Source: Terriglobia bacterium
GTDB taxonomy: Bacteria; Acidobacteriota; Thermoanaerobaculia; Thermoanaerobaculales; Thermoanaerobaculaceae
Assembly (NCBI GenBank): GCA_020073245.1
Contig: JAIQFQ010000005.1
Span: forward strand, 54,181-118,180
DNA length: 64,000 nucleotides
Direction: 5' to 3'
A program made the position numbers and the translations under genes. Positions 1 through 7,959 of this stretch are shown piece after piece (position 1 is the first letter of the stretch; each line of letters opens with the position of its first letter). The notes under the pieces are model-generated. The model saw only the letters and a program-made list of their open reading frames with translations, was not told the DNA's origin and did no database searches.

Positions 1-446
1 GTGGCCTTGTCGATCGCCGCCTTGTGCTCGGCCCCATGGTAGACGAGTGTCGGCATCTTCAGGACCTGTTTCCAATCGCGCTCGTCCGCCTCGACGGCCG
101 CACGTAGGGCCGTTCGGTCCTGCGCGAGTGTGTGCTCCGCTTCGGTGAGGAGCGCCTCGAGGATGGCCGTCTGGTCTGCGCTGTCCTTTGTCTTCGCGTC
201 CAGGTACGTGTGGATCTCGGCTTCCCGGACGGCGTCGACCCGCACGAGGCCAAGCCGGATGTTCTCGCGACCGGTGGTCACGATGAAGACCTGTCCCCGT
301 AAGGCCCTAACTTGAGGGGTCGCGGTGGTGGTTCCTGTCGCAGACTGTTCGGATCGCCCCCTTGCTCCACAGGCCGCCATGGCAAGGACGAGGAGGGGGA
401 TGCCTAGTGCAGCATTCACCGCCTTCACTCGCTTTGAAAGGGCCAT
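1..446 (-). CDS. Putative lipoprotein, C-terminus outside window
   Basis: The frame is open from an ATG at 446-444 to the left edge (148 complete codons). A GGAGG-type ribosome site stands about 6 bases before the ATG. The N-terminus reads as a lipoprotein signal: a basic start, a hydrophobic stretch, then LAMAAC with the probable lipidated Cys near residue 23. The mature part has a segment like GQVFIVTTGRENIRLG followed by a Glu/Ala-rich, probably helical region. I do not recognise the family. Expected location is the periplasmic face of a membrane. The gene is divergent from the membrane-protein gene at 571. Confidence 0.6.
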   Translation of the reverse strand, partial: MALSKRVKAVNAALGIPLLVLAMAACGARGRSEQSATGTTTATPQVRALRGQVFIVTTGRENIRLGLVRVDAVREAEIHTYLDAKTKDSADQTAILEALLTEAEHTLAQDRTALRAAVEADERDWKQVLKMPTLVYHGAEHKAAIDKA

Positions 447-570
447 ACTTCGCCTCCCGGTGTCAGACATTCTGCCCAAGACCTCATTTTCCCACGACGA
501 CGTGGTGGGGCGCCTTCGGGCGCCCATTCGTTTCGGGCCTATGATTGCAGGAACCAAGCAGGAGGAAGCG

Positions 571-963
571 ATGACAGAGCCCCTAGAGCGGTCCGAGTTG
601 CTATGGCGGCAGTACGAGCTCGAGGTTGATCTATACAAGCACCATTTTGACCAGGCCGTGAGGATAAACACGCTCTACTCCATCATTACCGGCGCTATCC
701 TGAGCTTCTACCTTAGCCAGAGAAGCGTCCCCACCGCCAAGTGGGCCCTTGCCTTGCCCTTGCTGTTGAGCGTGGGCCTTGCTGGAGCATCTTTCTATGG
801 TGCGTGCCTCCTTGGCAATTCGAGGAAGGACCTTATCGGCATCACCAAGGCCTTGAACCTTCCCTATTTTCCGGAGACCAGGGTCCTTTCGTGTCTGCTC
901 ATTCTGTCGGGCCTGGGTGGTCTGCTTGTCGCTATTGGCCTTGGCTGGCTCCTGCTTCAGTAG
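571..963 (+). CDS. Small membrane protein, unknown function
   Basis: 130 codons from an ATG preceded by GGAGG at the right distance; the frame is open upstream to 325 but that part has no ribosome site. After a charged N-terminus there are about four hydrophobic segments: one near residues 33-47, a pair in the middle, and one at the extreme C-terminus (GLGGLLVAIGLGWLLLQ). No conserved motif or family is recognised. A strong hairpin follows the stop codon. Confidence 0.6.
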   Translation: MTEPLERSELLWRQYELEVDLYKHHFDQAVRINTLYSIITGAILSFYLSQRSVPTAKWALALPLLLSVGLAGASFYGACLLGNSRKDLIGITKALNLPYFPETRVLSCLLILSGLGGLLVAIGLGWLLLQ

Positions 964-976
964 ATCTCACAGCCAG

Positions 977-1010
977 GGAGACCCTAGCGACCCGGGTCCC
1001 TAGGGTCTCT
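977..1010 (+). terminator. Hairpin after the 571-963 gene
   Basis: GAGACCCTAG (978-987) and its exact complement CTAGGGTCTC (1000-1009) enclose a GC-rich 12-base loop, just after a stop codon. There is no T-run, so it may be a processing hairpin rather than a classical intrinsic terminator. The remaining bases up to 1216 show no gene. Confidence 0.45.
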
Positions 1011-1216
1011 GGGCCCCCGGCTGGAAGAGCAAACGAGGCGGCGTGCGCCGCAGTCGGCGTCTCGGGCAAGAGCGTGGAGCAGGAGCTCCTGAAGCTCGTG
1101 GTAGCGCATTCTCGATTCCTCCTCCTGCGGAGTGTACGCCCCGCAAGGATGTCGCAGGTCTGGGGCTGGCGTTTCTATCCGCTGTTCTGTGTGGCCGGTG
1201 CTAAACTAAAAAATCT

Positions 1217-1786
1217 ATGGCGAGGGAACGTCCGGCGATCCCGAAGGGGATCCGGGAGCGGGTGCTCAGGGAGTTCAACCACCGTTGCGCCTTCTGTGGC
1301 CGAGACCGACCACAACTGCACCACATAGACGAGAACCCCGCAAACAACGAGCCGCTCAACCTCGTGCCTCTGTGTCCCAGCGACCACCTGACCGACGAAC
1401 ACGATCCAACTCGCCGGGTCGATCCGGCCATCCTTCGACTGTTTCGCCAGTACCGGGATCCGGCGATCTTGAAACCGCAGTTTGTTCCTCTGTTCGATAG
1501 ACTCCGCTTCTTGTACGTGATCGGGCCAGAGACCCCGATTGATACGCTGCCGGCTGCTGTCGATGATCTGCTTCGGTTCGTCCAGGTGCTTCACATGGGA
1601 GCTTACTTCGCGGCCAAGATCGGGGAGCTGTTGCGGGACCTCTCGGTGGGGTGGATGGCCGTGAACGCCTCCAACGAGAGGGAAGAGAGCGGAATCTACC
1701 AGATGTATCGGGAGATGCTCCAACGTAACGCGCCGGCCGTTGAGAAGCTCGTTGTCGAACTTCTCAGATTTCAGACTTGGCCGTGA
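1217..1786 (+). CDS. HNH endonuclease-like protein
   Basis: 189 aa. Residues about 22-58 carry an HNH core: CAFCGRD, then LHHIDENPANNEPLNLVPLC and SDH. The HH and central Asn of the beta-beta-alpha-metal fold are present, so metal-dependent DNA cleavage is the family expectation. The second zinc pair is incomplete: the usual C-x2-C before the last His reads C-P-S-D-H. The rest is a helical domain of unknown role. The gene stands alone beside a tRNA-like remnant, and its A/T-rich start region (aaactaaaaaatct) differs from its neighbours, which fits an acquired segment. Confidence 0.75.
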   Translation: MARERPAIPKGIRERVLREFNHRCAFCGRDRPQLHHIDENPANNEPLNLVPLCPSDHLTDEHDPTRRVDPAILRLFRQYRDPAILKPQFVPLFDRLRFLYVIGPETPIDTLPAAVDDLLRFVQVLHMGAYFAAKIGELLRDLSVGWMAVNASNEREESGIYQMYREMLQRNAPAVEKLVVELLRFQTWP

Positions 1787-1920
1787 TCTGGCGCTGAGAC
1801 CCGTATCAGGAATTGACACCAGTTCTGACACCAGTTGACTTGACATTACCTAACATTCCCTGAACGATAGGGAGCAGAAGTCCTTTCTTCTCAATCATCG
1901 CTGATACTAGCTGAACGTGG

Positions 1921-1973
1921 GCTTCTAATTCCTAAACCGCGTGTCGGAGGTTCAAGTCCTCTCAGCCCCGCCA
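1921..1973 (+). other. tRNA/tmRNA-like 3' end without a 5' half
   Basis: A T-arm (GGAGG, loop TTCAAGT, CCTCT at 1946-1962) is followed by CAGCCCC, a discriminator G and an encoded CCA. The matching 5' acceptor strand (GGGGCTG) and a D-arm are not upstream within tRNA distance. CAGCCCC would pair with the GGGGCTG common at tmRNA 5' ends. Such isolated 3' ends are often attachment-site copies left by integrating elements. An unusual intact tRNA is not fully excluded. Confidence 0.45.
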
Positions 1974-2031
1974 CCTCGAAACCTTCGCGGACCGGCGAGA
2001 GTCTCCCTGCTGGGGTGTCGCGTTCAGCGTC

Positions 2032-2601
2032 TCACACGATGGGGGTTCCCTCCGGCAGGTCGCGCCCGCGGCTCAGCAGGTCCGCTCTCTTGAGCAGGGT
2101 CGGGATGCGGAAGGGACCGTGCATGCAGCGGATACGCGCAGCGGCTTCCGAGGCGGTCATGCCGATCGCTGTGACGTACAGCGGCGAGCGGCTGTGGCCT
2201 CTCGTGACCTCCTGCGCCGGCGCGCCGCGGAAAGGAGTCTTGGCGACGCCGATGACGGCGGACCGTCCGCCCAGCGCCCCATGGAGATGCGCACCGAGCC
2301 CCGGCCGGGACTCTCCAAGCCAGACGTAGCCGTCGATGACAACCGTGTCGGGGAGTCGAGTCAGGCCTCTCAGCACCGCGAGGAGGCACGGCAGCTCCCG
2401 GCGGAAGAAACTCCCGGGTTCGTACGGCGCCGCGTCCGGGACCCGCCGCACGAGCTCCAGAAGGGGCTCGGCGTCGGACCACTCGTGGAAGAGCACGCAT
2501 GCAGCCGTGGCGCCTGCATCGCGGTAGCCGACGTCCAGGCAGGCGATCACCGGCCGCTGGCGTCGGGACCGAGGGAGCACTGTTCGTTCCAAGCGCTTCA
2601 T
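2032..2601 (-). CDS. nfi: Endonuclease V family protein
   Basis: 189 aa from the ATG at 2601; a longer frame upstream is repeat-rich. Endonuclease V cuts DNA or RNA next to deoxyinosine or inosine. Family landmarks are present: the first catalytic Asp in CLDVGY (D23), YEPGSFFRRE with the catalytic Glu (E69), VIDGY with the second Asp (D90), then LGAHLHG and a VIGVAK motif. Some positions vary from the usual wording (FRREL for FREGP), so this is a divergent member. It is a single gene, convergent with no neighbour. Confidence 0.75.
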   Translation of the reverse strand: MKRLERTVLPRSRRQRPVIACLDVGYRDAGATAACVLFHEWSDAEPLLELVRRVPDAAPYEPGSFFRRELPCLLAVLRGLTRLPDTVVIDGYVWLGESRPGLGAHLHGALGGRSAVIGVAKTPFRGAPAQEVTRGHSRSPLYVTAIGMTASEAAARIRCMHGPFRIPTLLKRADLLSRGRDLPEGTPIV

Positions 2602-2759
2602 AGTACCCGGTGGCCTGAGTCGCTCGAAGGGCCGCGGCCGCTGGCGCCTCCTTGCGCCGCAGCGAAGTGGAGGCTGAGGCGAGGAGAAGGCATGGCGACC
2701 CCCCATCGCCCTCACCTCTTCCTCATCCCGATTCGCTGTTCGTCGCAGGGGAATCCTGC

Positions 2760-2858
2760 CATTGCGAGGAGTCCCGCCGCAGGCGGGATGACGAAGCGAT
2801 CTCGTCGACTTCGGCGAGAACGCCTCGTCGCTGCTGCGCGGCTCCTCACGATGACAAC
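2760..2858. repeat. Dispersed hairpin repeat (CATTGCGAGGAG family)
   Basis: Starts CATTGCGAGGAG, contains GACGAAGCGATCTC, and ends with the degenerate inverse CTCCTCACGATGACA. Related copies lie at about 41416-41460 and, as an inverted pair, at 47970-48140. It fills the gap between endonuclease V and the glycosyltransferase (2602-3005); no other gene is visible there. Confidence 0.6.
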
Positions 2859-3005
2859 ACGTGGTGGCGGAATCGTCACGACCCCATTCGCTGGGCTCGG
2901 GGGCCTCGCGACGACAGCGAGAGCGCTGCGGTTGAACAAGAAGCGATATCAGCGGTCAAGGCCACCGCACGTGGCGCCCGCGACTACCCTCTGGTCGTGT
3001 ATCGT

Positions 3006-4127
3006 ATGCCGCGAATGTCCTCGCACCGTTCGAACGACCTTGCCTGCCCCCCCGCACGATCGCGCTCGCCTGAGGACCGCCCGCTCGAGCGTGAGTGCGG
3101 CCGCCGTCCGGTCGTGGGGCTGGTGTCGTACGACTCCTCCGTTCCTTCCTTTCGCCTGCGGATGGCCGCGCTCCGGCCGCCGCTCGAGCGCAGCGGCATC
3201 GACGTGTGCATCATCGACCTCGGCCGTGGGCGCGAGTGGCGCCGCGTCATTGAGCGCGCCGAGGAGCTTCGCTCGTGCGACCTGTTGATCTTTCAACAGG
3301 TCAAGCTGCTGGGTGGGGAGCGGGCTCTCGTCGGCAGGTGCTGCGGCATCTGGGTCCTCGATGTCGATGACGCCATCATGTTCCGGCGCCCGCGGCAGCC
3401 CGGGGAGGCGCCCTCGCAGGCGAGGTGGCGCCAACGGCGCTTCAGGAGGATGGCGGAGCGCTGCCGGCTTGTCGTGGCCGGATCGGGTTCGCTCGCCGGG
3501 CTGATCGGGACGGCGGCGCCGCGCCTCGAGGTCCTGTTCACGCCGGTGGACCTGTCGGCCTACCCTGTTGCCGAGTTGCCGCCGAGGGATCGTGTCCGCC
3601 TTGCGTGGATCGGGTTGGGGAGCAACCTCTGCTACCTCGAAGGCCTGGCCCCCGCCCTCCGCCGCCTCCGGTCCGAAGGGGTGGACTTTGAGCTCCACGT
3701 CATCTCGGATCGTCTCCCCGACATGGAGGGCGTCCCGTGCGTGCGGGTGCCGTGGTCCGAGTCCCGGGAGGGCGCGGCGCTCGCCGACTGCGACGTCGGG
3801 TTAGCTCCCATTACCGATGATGTGTGGACGAGGGGGAAAGCGGGCTACCGCTGCATCCAGTATGCGGCCGCCGGCTTGCCAACCGTGGCCTCGCCGGTCG
3901 GGGCGAACCGCGAGGTGGTCATCGACGGCGAGACTGGGCTATGGGCCTCGACGGATGAGGAGTGGTCTTCAGCCCTCCGCCGGCTCTGCGGCGACGCCGG
4001 GCTCCGAAAGCGGATGGGCACGGCCGCCCGTACTGCGTGTCGCAGGTTCGAGCTCTCGGAGTACGGCCGGCGCTACGTCGAGCTGGTCACCGAGCTCCTG
4101 AGTCGCCGGGAGCCCCCCGCCTTGTAG
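3006..4127 (+). CDS. Glycosyltransferase, GT4-like
   Basis: About 373 aa from the ATG at 3006; a second ATG is at 3015 and the open frame upstream is repeat DNA. The C-terminal half has the GT-B nucleotide-sugar site: GKAGYRCIQYAAAGLPTVASPVGANREVV followed by DGETGLW, the usual EA-x-GLP-VAS-x-GG-EVV-G-TGLL arrangement of GT4 retaining transferases with a K-x-Q variant. The N-terminal half has the Rossmann-like strand VVGLVSYDSSVPSFRLRMAA. Acceptor and sugar cannot be read from sequence. Convergent with the asparagine synthase gene, suggesting a surface-polysaccharide context. Confidence 0.75.
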   Translation: MPRMSSHRSNDLACPPARSRSPEDRPLERECGRRPVVGLVSYDSSVPSFRLRMAALRPPLERSGIDVCIIDLGRGREWRRVIERAEELRSCDLLIFQQVKLLGGERALVGRCCGIWVLDVDDAIMFRRPRQPGEAPSQARWRQRRFRRMAERCRLVVAGSGSLAGLIGTAAPRLEVLFTPVDLSAYPVAELPPRDRVRLAWIGLGSNLCYLEGLAPALRRLRSEGVDFELHVISDRLPDMEGVPCVRVPWSESREGAALADCDVGLAPITDDVWTRGKAGYRCIQYAAAGLPTVASPVGANREVVIDGETGLWASTDEEWSSALRRLCGDAGLRKRMGTAARTACRRFELSEYGRRYVELVTELLSRREPPAL

Positions 4128-4156
4128 AGACCGTAGTCAGTGGTCCGTGACCCATA

Positions 4157-4325
4157 GAGGCAGGGGTCAGGTATCAGGGGTCAGGGGTCAGAGAAGGCAC
4201 GGCCAGTGGTCGGTGATCAGTGGCCGGTAACGACAAGACGCGCGGGCCTGCGGAATTGTGCGGGTAGCTGCAGCGCAATTGCCCCGCATTCTCTGTCCTT
4301 TCGGATCCCTGGCCCCTGACCCCAG
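4157..4325. repeat. Inverted 7-bp-period tandem repeats (GGGGTCA type)
   Basis: The left arm, about 4157-4192, repeats AGGGGTC units every 7-8 bases; the right arm near 4308-4325 has the inverse CCCCTGACCCC. Another small inverted pair (GGAATTG / CAATTGCC) lies between them. It fills the junction between two convergent genes and could fold into a long bidirectional RNA hairpin. Confidence 0.6.
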
Positions 4326-4380
4326 ACTCCGTTTCTGATGGGCCATGCCGCACCGCGCTACCTCTGGTGAAGAAGTGCTC

Positions 4381-6210
4381 TCAGAGGCCGCCTTCGGGCC
4401 GGAACGCCGTGTTGTAGAGGTGTCGCGCCCAGCCGCGCCTTCCGAACTCCTTGCCCTTGCCGCCCCGTTCTCCGCCCAGCATCCATTCGCGCACCGGCAC
4501 GGAGAACCCGGTCTTGCCCCGCGTGTAGACCGCCGGAGGCAACCCTCCGGCCGGGCTCCTGGCGAGGTACAGCTTGCGGTTGCCGTGGGAGTGCACGAGC
4601 AGAGGGGCGACCTCACGCAGTAGGTGGTGCTCGACGAGCGGCACGCGGACCTCGAGCGAGTGGGCCATGCTCGCCCAGTCGATGTCGCGCAGCAGCTGGT
4701 CACGCATGTACATGCACGACTCGAGCGCGACCATCCGCAGGAAAGGCCGGGATGGGTCGGGCGACAGGGCCCCCTCGATGAGGCCGGTCATATCGAGGCG
4801 CTCGAGGCCGTCGCGCGCCGCCTCGGCGCCCATGAGCTCGGGCAGGTCCCACGGCATGAACACGGCTCGCTTCAGGAAGTAGGCGCCCGCATAGGTCGGG
4901 CCGTAGATCAGCACTGAGCCGTGCTTCTGGCTGATGTGCGTGCTTCTCTTCGGAGTCAGTGCCAGGTAGGCGCGGTGCAGAGCCGTGGGGAGGAGGGGCA
5001 CCTTGGACGGCACCCGCGAGTATTTCACCATCAAGGGGACCTTACGGTACGTTCCGTAGCCGCCGAGCAGCTCGTCGCCGCCGGTCCCGGACAGCGCGAC
5101 CTTGAGGCCGCACTGCGCCGCCGCCCAGCTGACGAGGTAGGAGTTGATCGCGTCCGTGGTCGGCTGGTCCATCGCCTCGATGATGCGCGGGAACTCGGCG
5201 AGGAACTCCGCCTTGGAGATCGTCACCGTGGAGTGGTCGGTCTTGTAGTGCCTTGCGACCTCCCGCGCGAGCGGCGCCTCGTCGCGACGGGTGCCCTGGT
5301 AGTTCGCGAACGAGAGGGTGACTGTCTTGAGGTCGGTGGCACCCGCCTCGCGAGCGAGGGCCACCGTCGAGGTCGAGTCGCGCCCCGAGGAGAGGAACAC
5401 CCCGACCCGCACGTCCGCCACGAGGTGGTAGCGGACTGACTCGAGGAACGCACGGCGGAAGCGCTCTTGCAGTTCCTCGTCCGAGGTCGGTCCCGAGTGC
5501 TCGGCGGCATCGGTGAGGATCGCGGGGACCGAAGCGAACAGTTGGGGATCACTCACTCCACGTTTGTCCACCCAGGCGAACGAGCCCGCCGGCAGGGAGC
5601 GGATGGCGCGGTAGAGCGTGAACGGCTCGGGAACGTAACCTCGCAGGAAGAAGCCCGCGACGCCGGCCGTGTCCTGGCGCCGAGCGACGCCGCCTCCTGC
5701 GAGGAGCGCCTTGACCTGCGAGGCCAGACGCACGATGCCGCCGTCCTGGGCGATGTAGAGCGGCTTGATGCCATAGAGGTCGCGGGCGATCAGCATCCTG
5801 CGGTGCGGGCCGTCCCAGAGCGCGAACGCGAACATCCCGCGGAGCTCCGCCAGCATCCCCGTTCCTTTGGCCCTGTATAGCTCCAGCAGCACCTCGGTGT
5901 CGGACGTCGTGCGGAAGCGATGGCCTGCGGCCTCGAGCCCCCGGCGCAGGTCGCGAAAGTTGTAGATCTCGCCGTTGAAGGCGATGACGCACTCACCGTC
6001 GCTCGCCATCATCGGCTGCGCGGCTGCGTCGGAGAGGTCGATGATCGAAAGCCGGCGATGGGCGAGACCGACACGACCGTCGGGGGAGATCCACTCCCCG
6101 ACGCCGTCCGGCCCCCGCGAGCGCATCGCATCCCGGATGGTCCGTAGCTCCTCGCGGTCCACCTGCCCCGCACGGGGGTCGAATGCGACGATCGCTGCAA
6201 CACCGCACAT
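4381..6210 (-). CDS. asnB: Asparagine synthase (glutamine-hydrolysing)
   Basis: 609 aa starting MCGVAAIVAF, so Cys2 becomes the N-terminal nucleophile of the class II glutaminase domain (about residues 2-200); the 11 codons upstream are ignored for that reason. Other landmarks: RGPDG, AHRRLSIIDLS, FNGEIYN and SDTEVLLE. The synthetase domain has a PP-loop variant SSGRDSTST (commonly SGGLDSS) and SGTGGDELLGGYGTYRK. It forms Asn, or amidates a sugar or peptide; paralogs of this type often sit in exopolysaccharide clusters, and a glycosyltransferase lies next to it. The odd PP-loop makes the exact substrate uncertain. Confidence 0.85.
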   Translation of the reverse strand: MCGVAAIVAFDPRAGQVDREELRTIRDAMRSRGPDGVGEWISPDGRVGLAHRRLSIIDLSDAAAQPMMASDGECVIAFNGEIYNFRDLRRGLEAAGHRFRTTSDTEVLLELYRAKGTGMLAELRGMFAFALWDGPHRRMLIARDLYGIKPLYIAQDGGIVRLASQVKALLAGGGVARRQDTAGVAGFFLRGYVPEPFTLYRAIRSLPAGSFAWVDKRGVSDPQLFASVPAILTDAAEHSGPTSDEELQERFRRAFLESVRYHLVADVRVGVFLSSGRDSTSTVALAREAGATDLKTVTLSFANYQGTRRDEAPLAREVARHYKTDHSTVTISKAEFLAEFPRIIEAMDQPTTDAINSYLVSWAAAQCGLKVALSGTGGDELLGGYGTYRKVPLMVKYSRVPSKVPLLPTALHRAYLALTPKRSTHISQKHGSVLIYGPTYAGAYFLKRAVFMPWDLPELMGAEAARDGLERLDMTGLIEGALSPDPSRPFLRMVALESCMYMRDQLLRDIDWASMAHSLEVRVPLVEHHLLREVAPLLVHSHGNRKLYLARSPAGGLPPAVYTRGKTGFSVPVREWMLGGERGGKGKEFGRRGWARHLYNTAFRPEGGL

Positions 6211-6363
6211 GAGGGACGCTCCCCGTTCGACGCTCCGCCCCACCGACTCGCATCATGCCCGGATGGTGGCGGGCGACTGTTCAGAACACGAAGGTAGCAC
6301 CCCCGGCGTGTGCGGCCAAGGCGGACGCGGGGGGCGACGGAGAGTCGGGAGTCAGGAGGTGGA

Positions 6364-6541
6364 AGTCAAAGGTGAAAGGTCAAAGGTCAAAAGTCAAAAG
6401 CGGCAGGTCCCTGGACAAGAGTCGAAAGGCAGGAGTTCATTGGCGAAAGTTAGAAGATGGCGACCTAGACCCCAGCGCAAGGCGCGGTGGCGTGCGCGCC
6501 GTTCTTCGGTCCTTGACCTTTTGACCTTTGACTTTTGACCC
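6364..6541. repeat. Inverted 7-bp-period tandem repeats (GTCAAAG type)
   Basis: Left arm 6364-6400 holds five units of GTCAAAG/GTCAAAA; right arm 6512-6541 holds the inverse TTTGACC/TTTTGAC units. About 110 bases of unique sequence separate them. It lies between the zinc-ribbon gene and asnB, both on the minus strand. Besides the repeat, 6211-6541 holds no visible gene. Confidence 0.7.
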
Positions 6542-6769
6542 TTAACTTCCCGCGTTGTGCGCGTAGGCCGGCGCCACGGCTCGCCCCGCGGTCTCCCCCG
6601 AGACCACTAAGCCCTTGACGTCCTCCGCGCAGGTGCGGCAGAGAGCACGCACCGCGCGCAGTTCGTTGTCCGTCACTTCGCCCTCGACGTACATCCCTCG
6701 ACTCCTGCGGAGACAGGAGTCGCAGACGCCTTCCTTGTCGGTCACGAATCGCCAAACGGGTCCGGCCAT
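6542..6769 (-). CDS. Small zinc-ribbon protein
   Basis: 75 aa from an ATG with GGAGGGTGG just upstream. Two Cys pairs, CDSC and CRTC, about 30 residues apart, would bind one zinc ion. The protein starts MAGPVWRFVTDKEGVCDSC. No family name is recognised. It lies downstream of ssb on the same strand and may be co-transcribed with it. Confidence 0.6.
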   Translation of the reverse strand: MAGPVWRFVTDKEGVCDSCLRRSRGMYVEGEVTDNELRAVRALCRTCAEDVKGLVVSGETAGRAVAPAYAHNAGS

Positions 6770-6933
6770 TGCCACCCTCCAGGGCGATTCCCCGCGTTCC
6801 GCTCCGGAACCAGGAACTCGCACCGTCGTTCGTCAGGTTGCTCCGGGGGACCCGCCGTGGGGCGGGCCCCCCAGCCCATCGAGTCGATAGAAACCCCGGA
6901 TTCAGCGCTCGCTCTTCGTGCGGCTCCCCGTGA

Positions 6934-7350
6934 TCAGAACGGGATGTCGTCCTCGCTCTCGGGTGGGAACTCCGGTGCCTCTCCGCCGCCGGCGCCGCCC
7001 CCACTGGGCTCCACGCCCTGCGGCTTGGGCCCGACGAAACGAATATTCTGGGCGATGATCTCGGTGAAGTAGCGGCGGTTGCCCTTCTCGTCGTCGTAGG
7101 TGCGGGTGCGGATCGAGCCCTCGACGTAGATCGTCCTGCCTTTGCCGAGGTGCTGCCCGCAGAACTCGGCGAGTTTGCCGAACGCGACGATGTTGTGCCA
7201 CTCGGTCTGTTCTTGGCGCTGGCCGCTCTTGTCTTTCCGGTACTCGTTGGTGGCCACCGAGAACTTCGCCACGGCCAGGCCGCTCGGTGTGTGCCGCAGC
7301 TCCACATCGCGGCCGATATTGCCAATCAGGATTGCCTTGTTGACGCTCAT
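6934..7350 (-). CDS. ssb: Single-stranded DNA-binding protein
   Basis: 138 aa. The OB-fold occupies about residues 1-108 (MSVNKAILIGNIGRDVELR, ATNEYRKD, EWHNIVAFGKLAEF, GRTIYVEGSIRTRTYDDE). A Gly/Pro-rich linker follows, and the protein ends with the acidic tip DDIPF, which docks partner repair and replication proteins. Length and layout match bacterial SSB. It coats ssDNA during replication and repair. Confidence 0.95.
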   Translation of the reverse strand: MSVNKAILIGNIGRDVELRHTPSGLAVAKFSVATNEYRKDKSGQRQEQTEWHNIVAFGKLAEFCGQHLGKGRTIYVEGSIRTRTYDDEKGNRRYFTEIIAQNIRFVGPKPQGVEPSGGGAGGGEAPEFPPESEDDIPF

Positions 7351-7439
7351 CGCTCGCCTCCCGGCGTGGACGGTGACACAGACTAGCAGATCGCCGGCAC
7401 AAAAACGAGGGGCCGATCGAGATCACGCGACGCGAGCCG

Positions 7440-7895
7440 TCAGTGCAGCGCCCGCAGGATCTCGAGCAGGATCCCGTAGGTGACGGCGGTTTCGGTGACA
7501 CGTCCGATCTTCTCCCCGGTGGAGAGGTCGTGCCAATCCTCGGCCCAGGGCCCCTTCAGCACCAGGCGGAAATCGGCGGCCGGCATGTTCATCACGAGGC
7601 TGCCCGCCGTGAACGGGGCGTCAAAGCCGAGCATGCCGCCGCGCCGCGCCGCCGCTTCCTCTCGGCTCACCGCGAACGCGAGTCGGACCATGGGATCGTT
7701 CCACATCTCGCGCCGCATTGTGACGTTGAACTCCGAGTGCCCCCGGTCGTGGTCGAGGTCGACGAGTTGATCGAGGTTGAGCGAGAAGGGACGTTTCGCG
7801 GCCTCCGGCTGTGGGGCCGGCGTCGGAGGCGGGTCGGCGGCTGCGGCGGCCGCGACAAACACGCCTGCGAGAAAGACCATGAGCAACCTCATCAC
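7440..7895 (-). CDS. Secreted protein, unknown function
   Basis: 151 aa starting MMRLLMVFLAGVFVAAAAAADPPP: a clear signal peptide with likely cleavage after AAA near residue 20, then a Pro-rich linker. The mature domain contains LNLDQLVDLDHDRGHSEF and a Trp-rich stretch (GPWAEDWHDLST). No family is recognised. Expected in the periplasm. The stop lies shortly downstream of the ssb start on the same strand. Confidence 0.6.
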   Translation of the reverse strand: MMRLLMVFLAGVFVAAAAAADPPPTPAPQPEAAKRPFSLNLDQLVDLDHDRGHSEFNVTMRREMWNDPMVRLAFAVSREEAAARRGGMLGFDAPFTAGSLVMNMPAADFRLVLKGPWAEDWHDLSTGEKIGRVTETAVTYGILLEILRALH

Positions 7896-7959
7896 CCTTC
7901 GGACGCCTCCGACGCTTCCAATCTAGGTCCCGCGTGGGGTGTTTGCTAGAGTGCTGGGG

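Noticed and set aside
2652..3005. N-terminal extension of the glycosyltransferase frame
   Set aside because: It is Arg-rich and translated from a dispersed repeat, while the glycosyltransferase fold begins after 3006.
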